DNA from: Tupaia tana
Taxonomy: Eukaryota > Chordata > Mammalia > Scandentia > Tupaiidae
Length of the DNA stretch: 64,000 nt
Assembly: GCA_026018925.1 (NCBI GenBank)
Contig: JAKSZU010000016.1
Coordinates: 31,772,877-31,836,876 of the forward strand
Reading direction: 5' to 3'
A program made the position numbers and the translations under genes. Below the pieces are notes generated by a model that saw only the letters and a list, made by a program, of their open reading frames with translations, searched no databases and had not been told where the DNA came from. This document shows positions 31,223 to 43,202 of the stretch, in pieces; within the stretch, counting starts at the first letter, position 1; each line of letters starts with the position of its first letter.

Positions 31223-33239
31223 ATGTCAATTGGGCCGTATTCTTTTTATGCAAAGTATACAGTTTCAAAACAATATGGGGAGGTAAAGAGTTCAAAGCCA
31301 ATAAACCAAATTGTTAACTGATTCTATCTCCAGGTAAAGAAATAGCACATAATCTTTTGCTTTCTTCTTTATAATTTTCATATATTGCATGTTCTTGTCA
31401 ACATGAGGTCCTAAGGGATGGAAGAATGAATTAACTTCAAGTCATCTAGCTTATCTCAACAGAGCTTTGATTATTTTTTTCTTTATTTGTTATGGTTTTT
31501 TTTTTTCCCATTATGCAGTGTTTTAAGACTCTTATCGCTTTCAGAGTGAATCTTCATAACTTTTGTGTCAGACATCAAAATCCCTCAAGAATAAAATTGC
31601 CAATATGAAAATCAAGACCTAATTAGAATATTCCTAGGTAGTGTTCCCCAAAATGTTCAAGGACTGACCTGGAAAATCACTGAATTGCTCTGTACACACT
31701 TGGAACAGCTTGTGATAGTCTCTGAGATATCTAGACAAGACCACATTTATTTTGTTGGTGACTTGAAGGAAAACCCAGACCTGAGATAGGCAGTTAGAAA
31801 ACGAGAAATTCGATCACAGAATTCAGGCTCAAAAGTATCACTGGGAGCTTTTAAAGATCTGGTAAAAACCTATCACACCATTTCACAAAGCTATGTGCCA
31901 AGTAAGGAAGGTAGCATCTTTTTAGATGGACATTAAAGACTACTGCCATCACGCCATTACCCAGATATTTTGATTTATAACTGACAGCTTTCCCCTTAAA
32001 TGACCTCAACAGTCTCTGTCTCATCTCTTAGAAAATTCATGTTTATAATATACATATATATACACACACATATATATAATTTTACTGATACAAATTAATT
32101 ATGTATCTTTCAACTTAAGAAAAAATAAGGCATATTGTACTTATAACTCAACGCCATGCTTTCCATTGTTTCTAGGCATATTTTCCTTCACAGAATGAGG
32201 CTATGAATGAGTAAATGTGATTCCAAAATGAACTCTGAGCATAAAGGGAGCCTGCATGGGGACTTCTGCAAAAGGCAGAGCCCCGATTCCAAGAGTTCAT
32301 TTTCCTGTGGTAATATAGCACCAAAGAGTAGCAAAGATGAACTTCAGTGTCTGAGCTGATAGTTTGTCTGTGTTAAGGATGGAAAAAACCGGCCTTGCAG
32401 TTGTGCACGCTTCCTCCAAACCCTGCCGTGACGGCATATGCACCAGCCCCACACACAAGACGATTTGGAAATTTAAGGTTCAATTCATGTGCTCTCCTTC
32501 GTTTTGATGAGAATGACTAACTGGGCAGTTGTGAAATTTTCCATTTTTACTCTTGAACTATATAGACAGTGAAACATGTAAAAAGCTAAACACCTAAAAT
32601 ATCCTGTGCTTAACTTTGACCCATAAATCCCAGTAATTCCCTTTGGGATTATGTAATCCTTTGACTAGGTGACCAGTCTCTCTTCTGAAGTCGTAAATTA
32701 AAGAGCGTACCAGCATCACACTTACTAATACTACTTGATGATGTACAGCAAAGAATGCTAATGAAAGGGTCACATAGCTAATGGGAAAATGTATGAAGTA
32801 AAGGATTGATTTGTCACTAGACTCACTGCTACATGCTAATGAAATGACAGAAAAATGGTAAAATAGAGGCAACCATCCGCATGGATGACAATACAAAGGG
32901 TTCAGGATTCAGAAAGGCACTCGGAATTGGGACAAGACATTTGTCTAAAGGAAATTGAGAAATAAAGGACCCTGATCTTATGGCATGACTGTTAAAAGAT
33001 CAGAGAGACATCAGGCAAGTACTTGAGGACTCCAGAGACCTGTGCTTGCAGTCCCAGCCTGATCTGTGATGGCCGTGGCTCCTCGTCCCAGTCACATAGC
33101 TCTCTGCTCTTGCGTTGCTTTATGCTTGTAGGGAGGGAAACCTGAAAGGCAATAAAACAAGGAAGCTCACAGATGGTGGTGAATCTAACAATACCTTAAT
33201 TAATGACTCCTCCGAAACTCCTTTACAATGGTATTAGCC
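31223..33239. other. Long repeat-poor stretch, no gene seen
   Basis: Holds a short (TA)n(CA)n tract at about 32046-32078 and a T-run at about 31498. The 100-codon minus frame at 32594-32896 has no recognisable domain. The block at 32220-33050 has mixed composition and could be conserved non-coding DNA. Confidence 0.45.
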
Positions 33240-33308
33240 ACAAAAAAATAAATAAATAAATAAATCACAGGAGTGGGGATATGCTACAGCTCAGTGGAAA
33301 TGTTCCTC

Positions 33309-33381
33309 TTTTTTTTTTAAGTGTTACTTATTTAATTTTATTTATTATTTTTTAATTTGATATTTTAAATTTTAAAATTTG

Positions 33382-33435
<54 letters not shown>

Positions 33436-33557
33436 GTTTTTAAAATTTGAGAGCAACAGAGAGGGAAAGTAAAAAAGCAAGCCGCTATGTCTGAGACTTG
33501 AACTGCGGTCAGCCATGGGAGTCGAGTGGCTTAACCACCACACCACCTGCCGGACCC
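33309..33557 (-). mobile_element. SINE-S copy, antisense, with (TA)n tail
   Basis: T/A-rich tail containing (TA)n at 33385-33436, then 'gagagcaacagagagggaa', 'gagacttgaactgcggtcag' and head end 'caccacctgccggaccc'. Flanks 'aaatgttcctc' and 'aaacgtttctcc' resemble a target duplication. Confidence 0.85.
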
Positions 33558-33950
33558 AGAAACGTTTCTCCTAAGATCTCTGTATGTGTGCAATAAACTT
33601 CCACATGAAGCTTCCATATGAAAAGCACAAGCACCAACTCAGGTAAAAGTGTTAAATTGTTACCTGGCTCTCTGTCATGGACCCTTTTTCTTTTTCCTCC
33701 ACCTTGACTTAACTACCACTGAAATTCAGAGACGAGACCAATTATGCAACATGTTATTTCATTCATTCATTGGTTACGCTGCAGCATAAATGATGTCAAA
33801 GTACACCCTCACCTACTATCTGCCTTTGATTTCCAGCTACGGCCTTAAGTTATATGCTTTATTGAATGCATCTCCGACAAGAAGAACATAGATATATACG
33901 AGGAGTGGATATGAGGAATTCCCGGCATAACAGTAGATGTAAGCCAAACA
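33558..33950. other. Unassigned unique DNA, no gene seen
   Basis: No repeat or coding signal recognised. Confidence 0.5.
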
Positions 33951-34221
33951 TATTTTTTGTTGTTGTTTTGAGAGAGATTTTTGCTATAGAGCATGTGTGC
34001 TTGCTGGAGAGACAGAGAAACAGAAAGCAAGAAATCACGCCCCCCCACCTGCCCAGAGGAGATAGCCACACCTCAATTCCTATTCCTCCATTCTCCTTCC
34101 AGGATTTGGGGCATGCATGCACATGTACCAGCAAGATCTTCTGGCTACCAGGTCCGGGACCCAAACTGTGGTCAGTCCTGTGGGAGTCCAGCGCCTTAAA
34201 CATTATGCCACCTGCTGGCCT
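33951..34221 (-). mobile_element. SINE-L copy, antisense
   Basis: T-rich tail, 'tttttgctatagagcatgtg', GA-rich part, 'ctattcctccattctcc', body and head end 'atgccacctgctggcc'. Confidence 0.87.
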
Positions 34222-34251
34222 GCTTTATTGACTTTTAAGCCTCTCCTTTCT

Positions 34252-34540
34252 GTTTTTGTTTTTAAATCTTTTTAAATTTATTTTTTATTTACATTTAGTC
34301 ACCATAAATGTAAATAAACATAGTATACACCATGGTTTTTCCCAGCATGAATATGGTGCATATTAATCAAGTCAAAGACATTACCATATATATCATCCTC
34401 AACATACAACTTTTCTTTTTATGTCTATTAAATGTTTTGTTTGACTTTTTTCCTGATCCTCTCCCAATCACCTCCTGTTAACCAAAGCTTCTCCTTTCTT
34501 ATCATATTCCACATCTTTTAGCATAATTAGCATATAATTT
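34252..34540 (-). mobile_element. Possible L1 3' UTR, antisense
   Basis: Minus strand reads as an A-rich 3' end preceded by 'ggtgactaaatgtaaataa' and 'catattcatgctggg' patterns similar in style to L1MA 3' UTRs. Family uncertain. Confidence 0.4.
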
Positions 34541-35660
34541 GTTACCACAATCCCCTCCTTTTTTGAAACCCTGTAATGATCCCTACAACATTTATAGTTT
34601 TCCTACTTCTATAATTAAAACTGTCATATCGTATAGAAGTATTAAAATACATCTTTTGTATTATTAAAGGCATTACCATTTTAGCTCTATTAATTGAATA
34701 TCCACTGAGAAACTTTTTGTCCTCACTAATGAGGAAGATACAAATAATTATGTCATCCACTTCTGCCCTCAAGGAGCTGAAACACTAACTGACTAAGCCT
34801 TCATTAAACCAACACGACATAACAAGCTCTGCATCACCACCCAGCTCTTCTTTGTAACTGAAACCTAAACTAATTATTGACAGGTAATATGTCTCAAAAA
34901 TCACTATGTCATAACTTTAGGTCAACAGCCCAGTGCAGAATAATATAAGATTCGAAGAGGAACGTTAGGAAAATCACCCAAGGCTAAACCAGAACATACA
35001 TCAAGTATACATGCTTCAGATAAAAATTATTCAGTATTTTTTTCTGGCACTTGGCAACCCAATTCTCCAAACCGATTTATTTTGTGTTTTTATACTTATT
35101 TTACTAGTCATCTAAAACCAGAGGTAGGTTTTTGTTTTGTTTCTTCGCTGTTTGAGGAGAAAAGAGTCTAGCAGTGAAGGAAACAATCGCTATAAAATAA
35201 CGAGTTGTACAGTGTATTTAAATCTACAAGCATTAGATGAATTATAAGAAGTTGATAACAAAAATTTTAAAAATGGGATTGAAAAGACTCTCCAAGATGC
35301 ATCTTACCTGTCCTGCCGCCTTGAAGAATATTGCCCTGAATTTATTCAGGGAGTTGAATTTTAGACAGTGGACACTAAATGGATTCTAAGGTAGTTAAAT
35401 TGTTTCCACTCTACCAGCAACAATGCAAGTAATTATCATCATTTACTGCTGATGTGTGGCTTTATAACTAACTTCAATCTCCCTTCTGTAATTTAAGGGA
35501 GCTTCTTTACTTGTCTTCAATAGAAATAATAGGCTTTTGTCCAAAGTTCTCTATATTGCAACATGGTTTGAGTTCAGCAGAGCTAAGTTACTTCTCAATA
35601 GTCTTTTCTTTTGATGTAAACAATTCCCATTCATTTCACTTTTATTTAATAATCCAGCTT
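34541..35660. other. Unassigned unique DNA, no gene seen
   Basis: 1.1 kb with no repeat or coding signal recognised. Confidence 0.5.
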
Positions 35661-35664
35661 CCCA

Positions 35665-35912
35665 GGCCACCCTGTAGCTTAGTGGTTGAGTGCTATGCAT
35701 TGAGAACTGAATCCCACGTGACCGACCATGGTTAAGATCCCAGCACCAACAGCTTGAAAGACACACATGTGTGTGCATGCTCAAGATACTGACAGGAAGG
35801 AGGAATGGAGGAAGAAGAATTGCAGCATGATCAGGCCCCATTGGAGGGTGTTCTTCCTTTCTTTTCTCTCTCTTTCTCTCTAGTGAGTGTATGTGCTCTC
35901 TGGCAATTAAAA
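35665..35912 (+). mobile_element. Older SINE-L-related copy
   Basis: 'ggccaccctgtagcttagtg' head, 'gaccgaccatggttaagatc', 'cacacatgtgtgtgcatgct' body, CT run, 'gtgctctctggcaattaaa' and an A tail. Old subfamily (compare 4415, 11022, 57768). Confidence 0.78.
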
Positions 35913-36102
35913 AAAAAAATTCTGACACGGGCCATTGCTCTCTGTTTTAACATTTCCCTATCCATCTCTGTCTTACTTCTAACTTGAGGCGTCTAAAGTA
36001 TGAGAATTTCAGGAAAGAATTATTGTAAGTGTCTTTTTTATGTGTACCAAAATTCTAAGGGCAGATTATTTAGGGTCTTTCACATTGAAAGTCAATAATG
36101 AA

Positions 36103-36289
36103 GGTCAGCAGGTGGTGTGTGGTTAAGGCGTTGGACTCCCACGTGGCCAGCTGAGGTTTGAGTCCTAAACCTGACAGCTTGCTTTCTCACTTTTCCTCTG
36201 TCTTTAGGGAGCACACATGCCCTATAGCAAATTTTAAAATAATAATAATAATAAAATTAAATAAATAATTCTAAAAAGGAAAGAAAAAG
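36103..36289 (+). mobile_element. SINE-S copy with target duplication
   Basis: 'ggtcagcaggtggtgtgtgg', 'ggtttgagtcctaaacctg', 'ccctatagcaaattttaaa' and an A/T tail. Duplication 'aagtcaataatgaa' (36089-36102) and 'aagtcaacaatgaa' (36290-36303). The 3' end keeps a SINE-L-like CCTATAG, so it may bridge the two forms. Confidence 0.9.
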
Positions 36290-36424
36290 AAGTCAACAAT
36301 GAATATTTGGGTTCTAGTTTGATTGCTAATGCAGTTGGATGTTATGTTGACCCATAAAATTTGACGTTCTCAGAAAGGAGTTTTAAATATGTCTTGTAGC
36401 TTCTAGTATCCCATACTTAAGGTA

Positions 36425-36526
36425 CTTAGGAAAACATAAATTTTAAGACAAAGTCCGTACTCTCAAAAAACTTATAATTTACTAAGAAAAGATTATCAAA
36501 TAACTAACTCAATAAGAATAAGTAGG
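36425..36526 (+). mobile_element. Ancient interspersed repeat, family not named (part 1)
   Basis: 'agtccgtactctcaaaaaac' and 'aacttataatttactaaga' resemble 8600-8700. The reading appears to continue after the SINE at about 36796-36850 ('taagtgctatgggaag'). Confidence 0.4.
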
Positions 36527-36673
36527 CTAGCTCCATGAAACAGCTGTAATGTGCTCCTCAAGAAAAGCTGGACCCCACGAGACAAGTGCACTTCAAATCC
36601 CACCCTGGCCAGCCTGAAACACATGTATGTGCATGTGAAGGGGATCACACCACAACCAGACTCTGTCTGGAGA

Positions 36674-36726
<53 letters not shown>

Positions 36727-36795
36727 TTTCTCTCTCTCTCTCCCCCCCTTTCTCTCTAACTTATGTGTGCACACACTATCATAAACAATTTTTTA
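36527..36795 (+). mobile_element. Old SINE-L-related copy with long (CT)n
   Basis: 'ctgtaatgtgctcctcaaga', 'acttcaaatcccaccctgg', 'acatgtatgtgcatgtgaag' and (CT)n at about 36678-36745, ending 'cttatgtgtgcacacac'. The head is diverged. Confidence 0.65.
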
Positions 36796-36850
36796 GAATA
36801 AAGGTACATAAGTGCTATGGGAAGGAATTAGCCAAGTGAGTAATCAATAA

Positions 36851-37329
36851 CTCAGTGAAAGAATAAATTATTTTACATAGAAAGAGGTGGCAGGACAGAG
36901 TAGGGATAACCCTGGGTCTGAGACATGGCTGAACATGGCTTGGTTCCCTATAGCATGGTAGGGTCAACATCCAGCACTGGACATGGCAGCTGAGGTAGAG
37001 CAGCTACTGCTGAAGCAGACCAACACTAGGTACTGGAAGAAAGTCTGGTCCAGCAGGCAGAACAGAAAGATGGTGAGAAGTAGAAATAATAACCAATGGT
37101 AATCCAGACAACCATCTTTAGGGTATATGGAAATAGGGGACAAGGTAGCATATGAACAGGTGGACAGGGAGAAAAAGCTCAATGTAAAGGAAAGGAGGAT
37201 ACTGACACACAGAAAACCAGAAGAAAAAGAGGAAGATAAGATTTGGAGATAGCAATTTGGGAAAGTCATTGGAATTGGATGCAAAGAACAAAACCATTGA
37301 GATTCACAAATGTTAGTGCTAAAGGATAA
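36851..37329. other. Unassigned DNA with the window's longest open frame, not coding
   Basis: The minus frame 36964-37365 (133 codons) is rich in Ser/Leu/Phe/Cys simply because the plus strand is purine-rich. It overlaps the MIR at its start and shows no domain. I do not call a gene. Confidence 0.55.
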
Positions 37330-37555
37330 TGATAATAGTGAACATTGCATACATAGTGGCATCACGTTATTAACTCACTTAACCTTCACAACAATGTTAT
37401 GAAGGAGGCACTGTTATTGCCATTTTACAGTTTAGAAAAGTGAGGTTCAGAGAGGTTAAGTGCATGCCCGAGGTAAACTACTGGTAGTTGACACAAAACC
37501 AGTATCGTCAAACCTAGCATCTGTTTTCAGATTCAAACACATGGCCACCATGCTG
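37330..37555 (-). mobile_element. MIR SINE, antisense, near full length
   Basis: 'ttaactcacttaaccttcac', 'acaatgttatgaaggaggca', 'attttacagtttagaaaagt', 'ttcagagaggttaagtgca', ending in the tRNA side. The clearest MIR in the window. Confidence 0.9.
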
Positions 37556-38220
37556 TGTTAACTAACTGGGGCTTGAAGACTGCCAGGTTATTTGTGGACT
37601 ATTTTCAAGAGAAATATTTTGCAGAGAGCTGATGCCTTCTCTGAAACCCTGCTGTCTTCTCAGCAGGAAATGATCAGGTAGGTTTTCCCTTTTTAAGCTG
37701 TGTGGAAAGTTCCAGAATTGTACTTTGTTTCTGATATTTCAGGCATATATAGAAATGATAGAAGTGTAAGAAAAGGACAGAGTTAGGAGAAACATCATCT
37801 TGCTTTAAATATTTTCTCTGTGAATGGTATACTTTGCCAAAACAAAAGAAAAACAATAAAAGAAGACAATGAAAACAACAATATGTGATACAGAAAGACC
37901 AGTTTCTCTAAGCCAAGCTACAACAAAAATAAAGAAGCCAAGTTAATCCAAAGAAAGAAGAGGCAGTTCAGAGCCATAACAGCCACCCACCAATGCAACT
38001 AGCACCTTTAACCACTGAAGAAATTTCCCTTTCACTGTAGGGGAAAACTGCCAAAACCAGGAAGTGAGGGGTAGAAAGAAATCCCTCTTGTTTTGTTGTT
38101 TGTTTGTTTGTTTTGTTTTTTTCAAAAAAAAAGGGTGAAGGCTTGGTCTTTGACAGACCATGTTAATGTAGAAGACAATCTTGCACTGACTTCCAGAAAA
38201 GTAGGACAAAACTGAATGTA

Positions 38221-38225
<5 letters not shown>
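37556..38225. other. Unassigned unique DNA, no gene seen
   Basis: Has a T/G-rich simple stretch ('tttgtttgtttgttttg') at about 38095-38118. No gene. Confidence 0.5.

Positions 38226-38301
<76 letters not shown>
38226..38301. repeat. (TA)n(CA)n compound microsatellite
   Basis: About 18 TA units run into about 16 CA units. The junction of two dinucleotide arrays suggests one arose by point mutation within the other. Confidence 0.96.
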
Positions 38302-38305
<4 letters not shown>

Positions 38306-38629
38306 AGCCATTAACCATCATTTTACTGAGGGTAAAACACAGTTTAGGTTCAGAAGTATGGATACAAACTGCAGCTTTATCATGTCAGGAAAAAAAATAA
38401 CTATCTTTTATAAACTATGCACTTTTCCTTTTTTCTTTCTTGCCCACCAAGGAGTCACACTTCTTCTCATCTCTTCTTTAGTATTTAAAGACCAATTCAT
38501 CAATCACCCTTTCTATGAACCTTTACAGCATACCCTCCTGACAGAAATCAGTATATTTTTTTATATTCCCATAGTACTTTATCCGTTTATTTATTCAGTT
38601 AACATTTTTCTTTATATGCTCATACAGTC
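38302..38629. other. Unassigned unique DNA, no gene seen
   Basis: A 99-codon plus frame (38358-38657) runs into the next SINE and has no recognisable domain. Confidence 0.45.
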
Positions 38630-38845
38630 ACCAGAGAAACAGAGGCAGGGAAGGTGAGAAAGCATCCCTTAATGGGAAATGGTCACACTACAATCCCATC
38701 TCTTCCATTTCTCTTTCCTTTCAGGATTTTGGGCAAGTGTACACATGTACCTGGCATGTTTTTCAAGCTTCCAGGTCCAGACTCAAACTTTATGGTCAGC
38801 CACATAGGATCCAGCTGCCTTAACCACCATGCCACAAGCTGACCC
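38630..38845 (-). mobile_element. Old SINE-L copy, antisense
   Basis: 'agtcaccagagaaacagagg', 'ctacaatcccatctcttcc', 'ttttcaagcttccaggtcc' and head end 'accatgccacaagctgaccc'. Confidence 0.8.
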
Positions 38846-38859
38846 ACTGTTAACAATTA

Positions 38860-39650
38860 CTAACTAAAAATCTACCGTGGGTCATACACTGTTCTAAACA
38901 CTAAGGATATATCAATAAGCAAAATCAACAAAGTCCCTACCTTCATGGACCTTGCATGTGAATGAGAGGAAATAAATAATAAATATATAAGAACATCTAT
39001 CAGAAGGCAGTAAGTCTATTAAAAAAAATTAAAAAAAAAGTTAAATCTCTAAGCGATAAGGAGTGCCCAGAAGAGCATAGTGGCATTGACTTAAATCAAG
39101 CTGATTGGGGGAAACTTCATGAATAAGTGAGATAGTTTTTCTCTTTCTTTCTTTCTTTCTCTGTCTCTCACTCTCATGACAGAAATCAACTATAAAAAAT
39201 AATAATGGTAAGTTTTAAAAAATAGTTAAAGAAAGAATGAAATGGTAGGAAGTGAAGACAGTGATTGTAAAAAAAAATGTTTTTGCAGTCTTCTGCTATA
39301 AAGAAATGCAGGGAAATGGAGTGAATTCAATAGAAGAAATTTTTTAGGCAGGCTACTTCAGCAAGTTTGAGGATGATGGACAAGACTCACTGGGAGAGAA
39401 AGAAATCTGACAATGCAAGAGACAGAGGCTGAAGTACTGTTCTCTGGCAAGTCAGGAGAAGTGGGATAGAGTACATGAAAGAAGGATTGGTCTTAGACTG
39501 AAAAAGGAACAGGTCATCCCTTGTGCCCAGATAAAGGGACTTGTTGTAGGGCAGTTACTGTGGTGGGAACATTCAATTCCCTTCTGACCATTTTTATTCT
39601 GTTAATGAATGAGGAAACAGGTCACCAGAGCTAAGGTGTTGGGTGAAAGA
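38860..39650 (+). mobile_element. Ancient interspersed repeat, family not named
   Basis: 'gggtcatacactgttctaaa', 'cctaccttcatggaccttgc' and 'ataagtgagatag' are interrupted at 39136-39215 by a CT-rich SINE 3' remnant. The reading then resumes ('gatgatggacaagactcac'). Shares wording with 8600, 36425 and 50840. Confidence 0.4.
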
Positions 39651-40244
39651 AGGTACAAAGCTGTGACTAAGGAGAACGGGTAGTGAATGGATGCTAGAAA
39701 TGAGGCAGGGCTTTGGGAGCACCCCTTGAGGTTGTGAACTTAAACCACTGAGCTTGATCTATGCTCCTTTCTCCCAACTTGTCAAGCTTTCTATTCAGAT
39801 TAGGTGTTCATCTTATCCCTCAACAAATTGTCATATCTTCTAATAGAGATCTCTTAACCAGTTTTGAGCTTCTAGTGACTAGCAAAATGCTTTAAAAATA
39901 TTTGTTGAATCACAATTAGATGAATTCCAATCACACATAGAAAGACAAGGCACGGTCTTGTCCTTCCCTTCTTCAGGCTGCATAAATAAGCCTACAGGCC
40001 TCTGGAAGTTTATGACTATGTCTGATGCATTGTGCCCCTCTACTCAGCAATGCTCAATAGACTTGTGGTTAATGCAAGAGGCAGCTTTTTGAGCTCTTGT
40101 GTATTTGAAGACCCACGTTCTTAAGGTTTTCTCCAGGCTAGTCAGGGAAAGAGCTGTCCTTATTCTTCAAAATAACAATAGATCTTTTCATTTTGAGATT
40201 GGCAAGCACACTGAGACAAGCTTCAAACAAAGAGCTATTTCCCA
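39651..40244. other. Unassigned unique DNA, no gene seen
   Basis: 'gctttaaaaatatttgttgaa' at about 39890 may be a short L2 3' end. Otherwise nothing recognised. Confidence 0.4.
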
Positions 40245-40345
40245 CAACCTATGATTATCCCTACCCTAGTTTGCAGATGGGTAATCTGAGGCATACAAAA
40301 GTCAAACAAGCTTAAAGGTTGCAGATCTGAGCTCCTGTGAGCTGC
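40245..40345 (-). mobile_element. MIR SINE fragment, antisense
   Basis: 'ctagtttgcagatgggtaat' and 'ctgaggcatacaaaagtcaa' are the MIR core in antisense. Confidence 0.6.
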
Positions 40346-40554
40346 CCAAATATAAACTATTATAAGCTGAACATCAGTTCATATTTGAACCAAGTGTAGT
40401 GAAGGTCAGTATATAAAATATAAGACATTACTTTAATTGGACCTCCCTAAAAAGAGATATTTTTCCAGCTGTCCATATATCTAGTATGTGACTTATATTG
40501 TTTCTTATTCCATAAAGAAGTTGCATAGGCTTATACTTTGAGACTTTTCTCCCA

Positions 40555-40625
40555 ATAGAGAAGAAGGAGAGAGAGAAAAGAGGGAAGGATAGAAAGAAAG
40601 GTGAGAGGGAGGGAGAGAAAGCAAA
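40555..40625. repeat. Polypurine tract
   Basis: About 70 bp of almost pure A/G ('gagagagaaaagagggaagg' and similar). Candidate for triplex (H-DNA) formation in principle. Confidence 0.85.
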
Positions 40626-40769
40626 ATCTTGCAAAGCCTAAAATTGTCCCCAGGGTCCTGATGCCATGGATATTGGTCTGGTTTGCTGTATTCACCTATA
40701 CAGCCCTGTTTACAGTGATCTAGCCTCCTTTTTTACCTATTCTCTGCAGAAACTCTGTGCCAAGAATAG

Positions 40770-40807
40770 GAATTCTGCATAAGAATTCTGCAGAGAATTC
40801 TGCATAA
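40770..40807. repeat. Three short direct repeats of 'gaattctgca'
   Basis: Copies start at 40770, 40783 and 40795 (spacing 13 and 12 bp). Local slippage-type repeat in unique DNA. Confidence 0.9.
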
Positions 40808-40810
40808 TCC

Positions 40811-42600
40811 CCCCAACAGGTGAAGAAGAAAGGGGGTCAAGGGTATGTTCATGGCTATACCACGTGGCATAATCAGAGCCAGATGCCAAACTTTCTGAAT
40901 CAAGACTGGATTCATATGCCATAAAAATGAGTGATTTTCTTATGATGGACCTCTAATTAAGCAAATTTGGTTTTAACATATACCCAACAGAGTATTTCCC
41001 ACTAGTGAGCCCATAAAATGTAGCTGGCAAGTTTAAAGTAGCATAATGGCTAAATCATTGCAATTTCCACCATATTAAGAAGCCCTAGCTTGAGTTGCAT
41101 TGCATCTAACCTAATGTCAAAAACCCAGGGAGCAGAGTCAAAGATGTGGTCAACTCAATAACTGCTTTGTCTGAAATTTTGACCCAAATGACATTTTGTA
41201 AATTAATTGACTAAAACAGCTATTTGAGGACAGAGGACAGACAGAATCACCCAGGCCAAAATATTCCTCGGTTGTCCTTTTGGAGAGTCCATCTAATTGT
41301 AACAAAACATGGCTTCACTGCTCATCAGCTATTCCTTAATATGCTTGTCATTAGATCAGCATTTGATAAGAAGGGTAATGATAACTATAGTGATGAGCAT
41401 CATAAATGATCTTTTGAGGTACATTCATTAATCTTTGCAAGGCACTTTGATAATGTATTGAAGCACCAACAGGGTGTTTAGTTTTTCACAACTGACAGGT
41501 GTATTTTTCATAAAATGCCTGATCTAGAGAAAGAGAGAAAGAAAGTACTTAACTGACTACTATGGTCACACTCCTCCTATATACAGCTTTAGCAGGGAGA
41601 GCCCTGGAAAGAGGCTGTGGTCCACACCCCTCCAACATACAACTTGGGCAGGATGGCTCCCGAAGGAGGCTGAGCTCTCTCCAGCTCTGTTCCTTCAGGG
41701 GGCAGCAGCTGCACCATTTGCGAGCCCAGTGTTACCCTAGGCAAAGGGCTGCCTGCCTCTGCCCGCTGATGTTCAACTGTGCTAAGGCAGAATTAAAAAT
41801 TGTTGCCATTCAGTGTAATGACTGCTGTGCAGAGAGCAACCAGGACAGTCTGACTTCACAGCATTAGAAATGCCTGCAGCCAGAGGAGAATTGAGGATGA
41901 TTAAAAGGTCAAATAAAATCGTGTTTCTGGGGTCACACTTGGTTTCGAAAGCTGAAGGTGTCCTGATTGTATCCAGCTAACCGCATACGAGTTTGCTGCA
42001 TTTTCTCTGCTAGCAAATGCAGGTGTTACCACAAGGGGAAGTCTCTAGCATTAGGAAGTGACTCTAAAACCCTGCTTCTAGGATGCAGGTCTAAAACCAC
42101 TTATTCGCAGTCCTGTGCCCCTACCACTGCCCTCCGTAGTCTTGGAAGCCCCATGTGGAGCAAGCATGGAGTCAAATAAAGAAGGCACAATTCAGGAGAT
42201 GACCAAGTCCTCATGCATATTAATTCCTGGACTGTGATGAGCATCATTCCTGAGATGGGCACTGAGAACACCCTATGAAAAGCCAATGTGTCCAAAAACA
42301 GGGAGGGAGCTGGCGATCCTAGAGGCAGCAAGGGTATGATTTCTATTAATCTGTGGAAGTAGACCCATTCAAACCAGACCGGTGGGTGGCTAAGCAAACT
42401 CACCAGGATGTGCTAATGCTCAGACAGTCTTGTCGGTTCCCACCAACAATAGGTATCACTAATAAGTATCAATTAATAATCAATAGTCAACAAGTATCAA
42501 TGTATCAATATTTATTAGGTATCTATTCTGTGCTCAGAATATTACTTGGTTCCAGAAAGGGACATAAAATAATAAATGTGAGACATTTATCCCACCCTTT
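40811..42600. other. Repeat-poor stretch with a GC-richer block, no gene seen
   Basis: 41560-42330 is the most GC-rich non-SINE part of the window. The open frames at 41562-41867 (+) and 42101-42403 (-) are about 100 codons, with no domain, no splice context and Arg/Gln/Cys-rich composition typical of chance frames. It may be an old conserved non-coding element or exon-free promoter-like DNA, but there is no CpG island. Confidence 0.4.
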
Positions 42601-42717
42601 TCACATTTAAAAGATATATAATTCACCCATTAAATATTTTTGAGCATATACCGTGATAAAAACTACCATACAGAGACTCATTGGGAATTAAAGTGGGGCT
42701 CTCTGCAGCCTATATTT

Positions 42718-42990
42718 CTTTCTCTCTTTTTTTTTTTTTTTGAGAGATTTTTGCTACACAGTGTGTGTGCTCCCTGGAGAGACAGAGAGACAAAAAGCAA
42801 AAAATCACCCCTCAGGAAGAATGGCCATGCTGCAGCCCCTCCTCCTCCATTCTCCTCTCAGGATTTTGAGAACACACAAGCTCACGCGTGCACACCCAGC
42901 ATGAGTTTTAAGCCACCGGGTCCAGGACTCTAACCATGGTCAACTACTTGGGAGTCCAGTGATGTAATCTTTACACCATCTGCTGGTCGC
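42718..42990 (-). mobile_element. SINE-L copy, antisense, with 15-bp target duplication
   Basis: T-run, 'gctacacagtgtgtgtgctc', GA-rich part, body, head end 'catctgctggtcgc'. 'ctgcagcctatattt' flanks it exactly at 42703-42717 and 42991-43005. Confidence 0.94.
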
Positions 42991-43017
42991 CTGCAGCCTA
43001 TATTTTATACAAACTGT

Positions 43018-43202
43018 TTTTTTTTTTTTTAAGACAGGGTCTCATCATGTTGCAATCCCCCTTCTTTAGCTTCCACAGTGGCTGCAACTATAGGGCATGC
43101 CACTATATTCAGCCTTTACATTGGACAGGGAATCAAACCCAGGTCTCCAATATGGTCCCAGCTGTTGGAGCACAGCAGTGCATGCCACTGTAACTGGACC
43201 TT
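43018..43202 (-). mobile_element. Composite SINE: tRNA-like head + one 7SL-like monomer, antisense
   Basis: Plus strand shows a T-run then 'aagacagggtctcatcatgt' and 'cttccacagtggctgcaact' (7SL-like monomer, 43018-43118), then 'gggaatcaaacccaggtctc' (antisense box B) and 'gcatgccactgtaactggac' (tRNA-like head). Unlike the copies at 31.0 and 47.6 kb, only one 7SL-like unit is seen. Confidence 0.8.

Noticed and set aside
33262-33305. 'gctacagctcagtgga' resembling a rodent ID-type or tRNA-Ala SINE head
   Set aside because: Too short, no box B or tail, and the motif is likely coincidental.
36964-37365. 133-codon open frame on the minus strand, hydrophobic, membrane-protein-like
   Set aside because: The composition follows from the purine-rich plus strand. 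It overlaps a MIR, has no homology I recognise and no splice or promoter context.
37943-38311. 122-codon minus frame with Val-Cys and Tyr-Ile repeats
   Set aside because: Produced by the (TA)n(CA)n microsatellite.
41562-41867. 101-codon plus frame in the GC-richer block
   Set aside because: No domain, no splice sites at sensible places, composition typical of a chance frame.
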